NCBI RefSeq assembly: GCF_009739465.1
Contig: NZ_WHOM01000078.1
Coordinates: 414,133 to 478,132 of the forward strand
From: Streptomyces apocyni
GTDB lineage: Bacteria > Actinomycetota > Actinomycetes > Streptomycetales > Streptomycetaceae
Direction: 5' to 3'
DNA: 64,000 nucleotides
Position numbers and translations under genes: made by a program. The notes under the pieces are model-generated. The model had not been told where the DNA came from, ran no database searches, and was given only the letters and a program-made list of their open reading frames with translations. Positions within the stretch are counted from its first letter, which is position 1; every line of letters starts with the position of its first letter. Shown here one piece after another: positions 61,406 to 64,000 of this stretch.

Positions 61406-63148
61406 TCAGCCCTTGAGCTTCACGTCCGTGATGGCCTGCTTGTATCCCGCACCGCTGTACCCGTCCTTGGGCGAATGAGGTACGTCGGTGAGCCAGACCA
61501 GAACATAGCGGGTGGTGACCGCTTCCTTGGCTTTGATCTTCAGTGTGGTCGAGGAGGTCGTAGCCGTCCCGATCGCCTTCATCGACGTCACCGACGCGGA
61601 AGGCGACAGCGAGTCCGGGGCGTAGAGCGAGGCGGTGGTGCGGTCCCCGCCGTACCGGAGCCCTATGGACGCGGCTGAGACGTCCTGTGCGGAGCCGAGG
61701 TCGTAGATGATCCCGACCCCGTCCTTGTACGGCGCGAGCTGGGGACCGTCCACATATCTCTTGGTTCGCCAATACGTATCGCTGCGGTCGTCGTAGGTCG
61801 CCCCGACGTTGGCGGCGTTCTGGGCGGGGCCGTCCGGGGAGTACTCCTGGGCACCCGTGATGGTGATCAGCTGTGGGCTGTCTTCCTTGTCCTTGTTCGT
61901 GCCCTCTTTGCCACCGGGCTTGTCGTTCTCGGCCTCGTTCGGCTGGGTACTGGTGCCTGGGTCGTTACCAGGCTTGTCGCGGTCCATCAGGGCGTCAGCC
62001 AGCTGCCAGCTGCCCAGGCCGAGTGCCGCGATGAGCAGCGCGGCCACGGCCCACTTCAGCGCCTTGCCGGTACGGCCCTGGAGCGGGGCGGGCGGCACCG
62101 GCTGGGTCAGCTCCTGCTGGGTCGGCTGACGCCGATAGGTGCCCTGCTGGTAGGTCGTGCGCTGGTACTCGGGCGGGGCCGTGAAGACGGGCTCCGGGCG
62201 GCGGATGCGGGGCATCTCCCCGACCGCCCTGGCGAGTTCCTCCGGGGTGGTGCAGGGGGGTTCCTGCCGGGAGGCCGTGGCGCCGTCGTTGACCAGCGCG
62301 CGCATGGCGAGTTCGGACAGGCCTCGGTGGACCCCCGCACGTACCTGGTCCGGGGCGATCAGCCCGATGTCCTTGGGGAGCCCGGCCATGCCGTAGGCGT
62401 CATCCTGATATGGCCAGCGCCGGGTCAGCGAGGCGTACAGCAGTGCGCCGATCGCCTCGGTGTCGGCGCGCTGCGGGGTGTCGGAACTGATGCCGCGCAG
62501 CGCGGCGTTCACGGCCAGGCCGCGGATGCGGTACTGGCCGGATGAGGTGCGCAGTACGGCGCTTGGGGTGAGCCGGAGATGGGCCAGCCCTTCGCGGTGC
62601 GCGGCCGCCATGGCCAACGAGACCTGGCTGACGAGCTGGTAGGCGTCGTGCGCCTCGAGCGGCCCCGAGGCGAGCACCGAGGTCAGCTCGGTGGCGTCGG
62701 GGAGCCACTCGTGCACCACGTAGACCAGGTCGTTCTCTTCGACGGCATCGAGGACCTGGACAAAGCGAGGGTCGCCGAGCAGCGCCGAGGATCGGGCCGC
62801 GGCGAGCACCGAGCGGGCGCGTGGATGGTCTGCGGGCAGCAGGTGCACCCCGACGGCGCGGCGGAGCTTCTCATCCACCGCGCGCCAGCTGCTGAATCCG
62901 TCCAGACGGGTGACGCATTCTTCGAGCCGGTAGCGCCTGGCCAGCTTGTGACCGCTGTGCAGCTCGGGTGGCTGGGCCTGTGGCCTGCTCGTTTCCGTAC
63001 CGTCATCGGGCCGGTGATCCCCGCGGTCCGATGACGTGTCCTGTTTCTGGGGCGCCCCGTCGGCCGTGGGCTGGTCTGCTTTGGCGGTCGGTGACTCACC
63101 ATTGCTCCCTGCTGCCACGTCGACGGCAGCCGTGCTCCGTTCCGCCAC
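61406..63148 (-). CDS. Membrane pseudokinase with F5/8-like outer domain, partner of MurJ
   Basis: About 580 residues. A kinase-like domain (residues about 75-340) has lost the catalytic HRD and DFG motifs: the catalytic loop reads LAHLRLTPSAVL and the following motif is RIRGLAV. One membrane helix (ALKWAVAALLIAALGLGSWQ) and an outer beta-rich domain follow (YSPDGPAQNAANVGATYDDR; VGIIYDLGSAQDVSAASIGL), like a carbohydrate-binding F5/8 fold. In Mycobacterium tuberculosis the same parts are fused to the C-terminus of MviN, where the pseudokinase binds FhaA. GTG 63148 has AGGAA upstream; a longer start at 63208 is possible. Confidence 0.88.
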   Translation of the reverse strand: MAERSTAAVDVAAGSNGESPTAKADQPTADGAPQKQDTSSDRGDHRPDDGTETSRPQAQPPELHSGHKLARRYRLEECVTRLDGFSSWRAVDEKLRRAVGVHLLPADHPRARSVLAAARSSALLGDPRFVQVLDAVEENDLVYVVHEWLPDATELTSVLASGPLEAHDAYQLVSQVSLAMAAAHREGLAHLRLTPSAVLRTSSGQYRIRGLAVNAALRGISSDTPQRADTEAIGALLYASLTRRWPYQDDAYGMAGLPKDIGLIAPDQVRAGVHRGLSELAMRALVNDGATASRQEPPCTTPEELARAVGEMPRIRRPEPVFTAPPEYQRTTYQQGTYRRQPTQQELTQPVPPAPLQGRTGKALKWAVAALLIAALGLGSWQLADALMDRDKPGNDPGTSTQPNEAENDKPGGKEGTNKDKEDSPQLITITGAQEYSPDGPAQNAANVGATYDDRSDTYWRTKRYVDGPQLAPYKDGVGIIYDLGSAQDVSAASIGLRYGGDRTTASLYAPDSLSPSASVTSMKAIGTATTSSTTLKIKAKEAVTTRYVLVWLTDVPHSPKDGYSGAGYKQAITDVKLKG

Positions 63149-63278
63149 CGTCGTTCCTGCCTCCCCATCCGTTGCGCTCTGTACGACGCCAAGGCCAATT
63201 GTGCCCACACTCTGCCGTCATGCACGACACGCGGAGGCCGGTGATGGTTGTGCGGGCTCAGCCGGACTGCCGCCTCGT

Positions 63279-64000
63279 TCAGCGCCCGAGGCGTCCGCGG
63301 ACCATCCCGACCAGCGCGTTCATTTCCTCGATCCGCAGTCGCCGCGCCGCGACGAAGAAGACGCCAAGCAGCACGATCCCGCCGCCGATCAGAGCGGCGA
63401 TCGAGCCAAGAGCACCCTGGCCGAGTGCCTGGGTGATCGCGTACGCGGTGCCGCCGCCGAGGAGGGCGGCGGGGACCGAGGCGAGGCCGAGCCGTGCGTA
63501 CGTACGCAGTACGTGTCCGCCGTCCAGGTTCCCGTCCAGCCGCTTGCTCAGCCGCCGCCAGGCGACTCCCACGCCGATCGCGTAGGCGAGGCCGTAGGAC
63601 GCGGCCATACCGGCGACCGCCCACCGGGCCGGAAGCAGGTAGAAGCAGAGCACTGCGGCAGCGGCGTTGACGGCCGCGACGATGACCGTGTTGTAGAAGG
63701 GGGTGCGGGTGTCTTCATAAGCGTAGAAGGCACGCAGCACGACGTACTGCACGGAGTAGGGGATCAGGCCGAGGCTGAAGGCCATCAGCATGAAGCCCAT
63801 GTTCGTGGCGCTGGCGGCGCCCGAGCCGCCGAAGATCAGAGTGCACATCGGGATGCCGAGTGCGACGAACCCGAAGGCGATCGGGACGATGGCGACCGCG
63901 GTGTTGCGCAGACCCTGGGAGATGTCGTCGCGGACGGCGCCGGTGTCGCCGTCGTGGGCCGAGCGCGACAGCCGGGGCAGCAGGGCGGCCATCAGTGAGA
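63279..64000 (-). CDS. murJ: Lipid II flippase MurJ (MviN), truncated by the window edge
   Basis: The C-terminal 240 residues of a multi-pass transporter that flips lipid II for cell-wall synthesis. Visible membrane segments include VAIVPIAFGFVALGIPMCTL, GFMLMAFSLGLIPYSVQYVV, FYAYEDTRTPFYNTVIVAAV and IAALIGGGIVLLGVFFVAAR. The gene start lies beyond base 64000. It is followed by the pseudokinase gene in the same direction. Confidence 0.95.
   Translation of the reverse strand, partial: SLMAALLPRLSRSAHDGDTGAVRDDISQGLRNTAVAIVPIAFGFVALGIPMCTLIFGGSGAASATNMGFMLMAFSLGLIPYSVQYVVLRAFYAYEDTRTPFYNTVIVAAVNAAAAVLCFYLLPARWAVAGMAASYGLAYAIGVGVAWRRLSKRLDGNLDGGHVLRTYARLGLASVPAALLGGGTAYAITQALGQGALGSIAALIGGGIVLLGVFFVAARRLRIEEMNALVGMVRGRLGR

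Overview
The window is high-GC actinobacterial DNA and almost certainly comes from a Streptomyces chromosome around its replication origin. The right half carries the conserved order DUF3566 - gyrA - gyrB - DUF721 - recF - gnd - dnaN - oriC - dnaA - rpmH - rnpA - yidD - yidC - jag - rsmG - parA - parB - GNAT - trxA - trxB - anti-sigma - sigM - pseudokinase - murJ. Supporting signs are TTGTCCACA-type DnaA boxes, a DnaA with a very long Pro/Gln-rich linker domain, five perfect GTTTCACGTGAAAC parS sites and many GTG starts. No species can be named from sequence alone.

Left region (1-20.5 kb): an accessory, secondary-metabolism-like block. It opens with the end of a gamma-butyrolactone-receptor-type TetR gene, a HAD phosphatase and an SDR reductase. 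Next come a second GAPDH, a non-heme Fe/2OG dioxygenase, a cupin protein and an MFS exporter. On the minus strand follow an atypical LuxR-type response regulator, a divergent YrdC-fold protein, a short 2-isopropylmalate-synthase-like enzyme, an aminotransferase and an isochorismatase-like hydrolase. Divergent from these are an FAD/NAD(P)-binding oxidoreductase, LeuC- and LeuD-like isomerase subunits and a LysR regulator. The block ends with a 2-oxoacid dehydrogenase E1 alpha/beta pair and an IS701-like transposase homologue that appears to lack part of its active site. Together these suggest alpha-keto-acid chain extension, transamination and hydroxylation to make a modified amino acid or a product containing one, with export and possibly GAPDH-based self-protection.

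Middle region (20.5-37.8 kb): a patchwork. It has a decayed repeat protein (at least four frameshifts), a PIN/antitoxin pair and tRNA-Ala(TGC). Then come a small conserved-looking set (XRE regulator, Ser/Thr kinase, secreted GS-repeat protein, DLW-39 peptide, DUF6344 protein) and an accessory stretch (a TOPRIM protein, hypothetical proteins, remnants of IS701- and IS5-type transposases, a membrane XRE/DUF2690 protein, a three-gene peptidoglycan-related set). tRNA-Ile(GAT) closes it. The two tRNA genes lie about 14 kb apart.

Right region (37.9-64 kb): the oriC housekeeping core. oriC (about 47.9-48.7 kb) holds a dense cluster of DnaA boxes. dnaA is preceded by two further boxes, and another perfect box lies upstream of the likely parA start. 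parS sites lie in and around parA, parB, the trxA terminator and the sigM anti-sigma gene. The window ends inside murJ, next to the separate pseudokinase that corresponds in layout to the C-terminal part of mycobacterial MviN.
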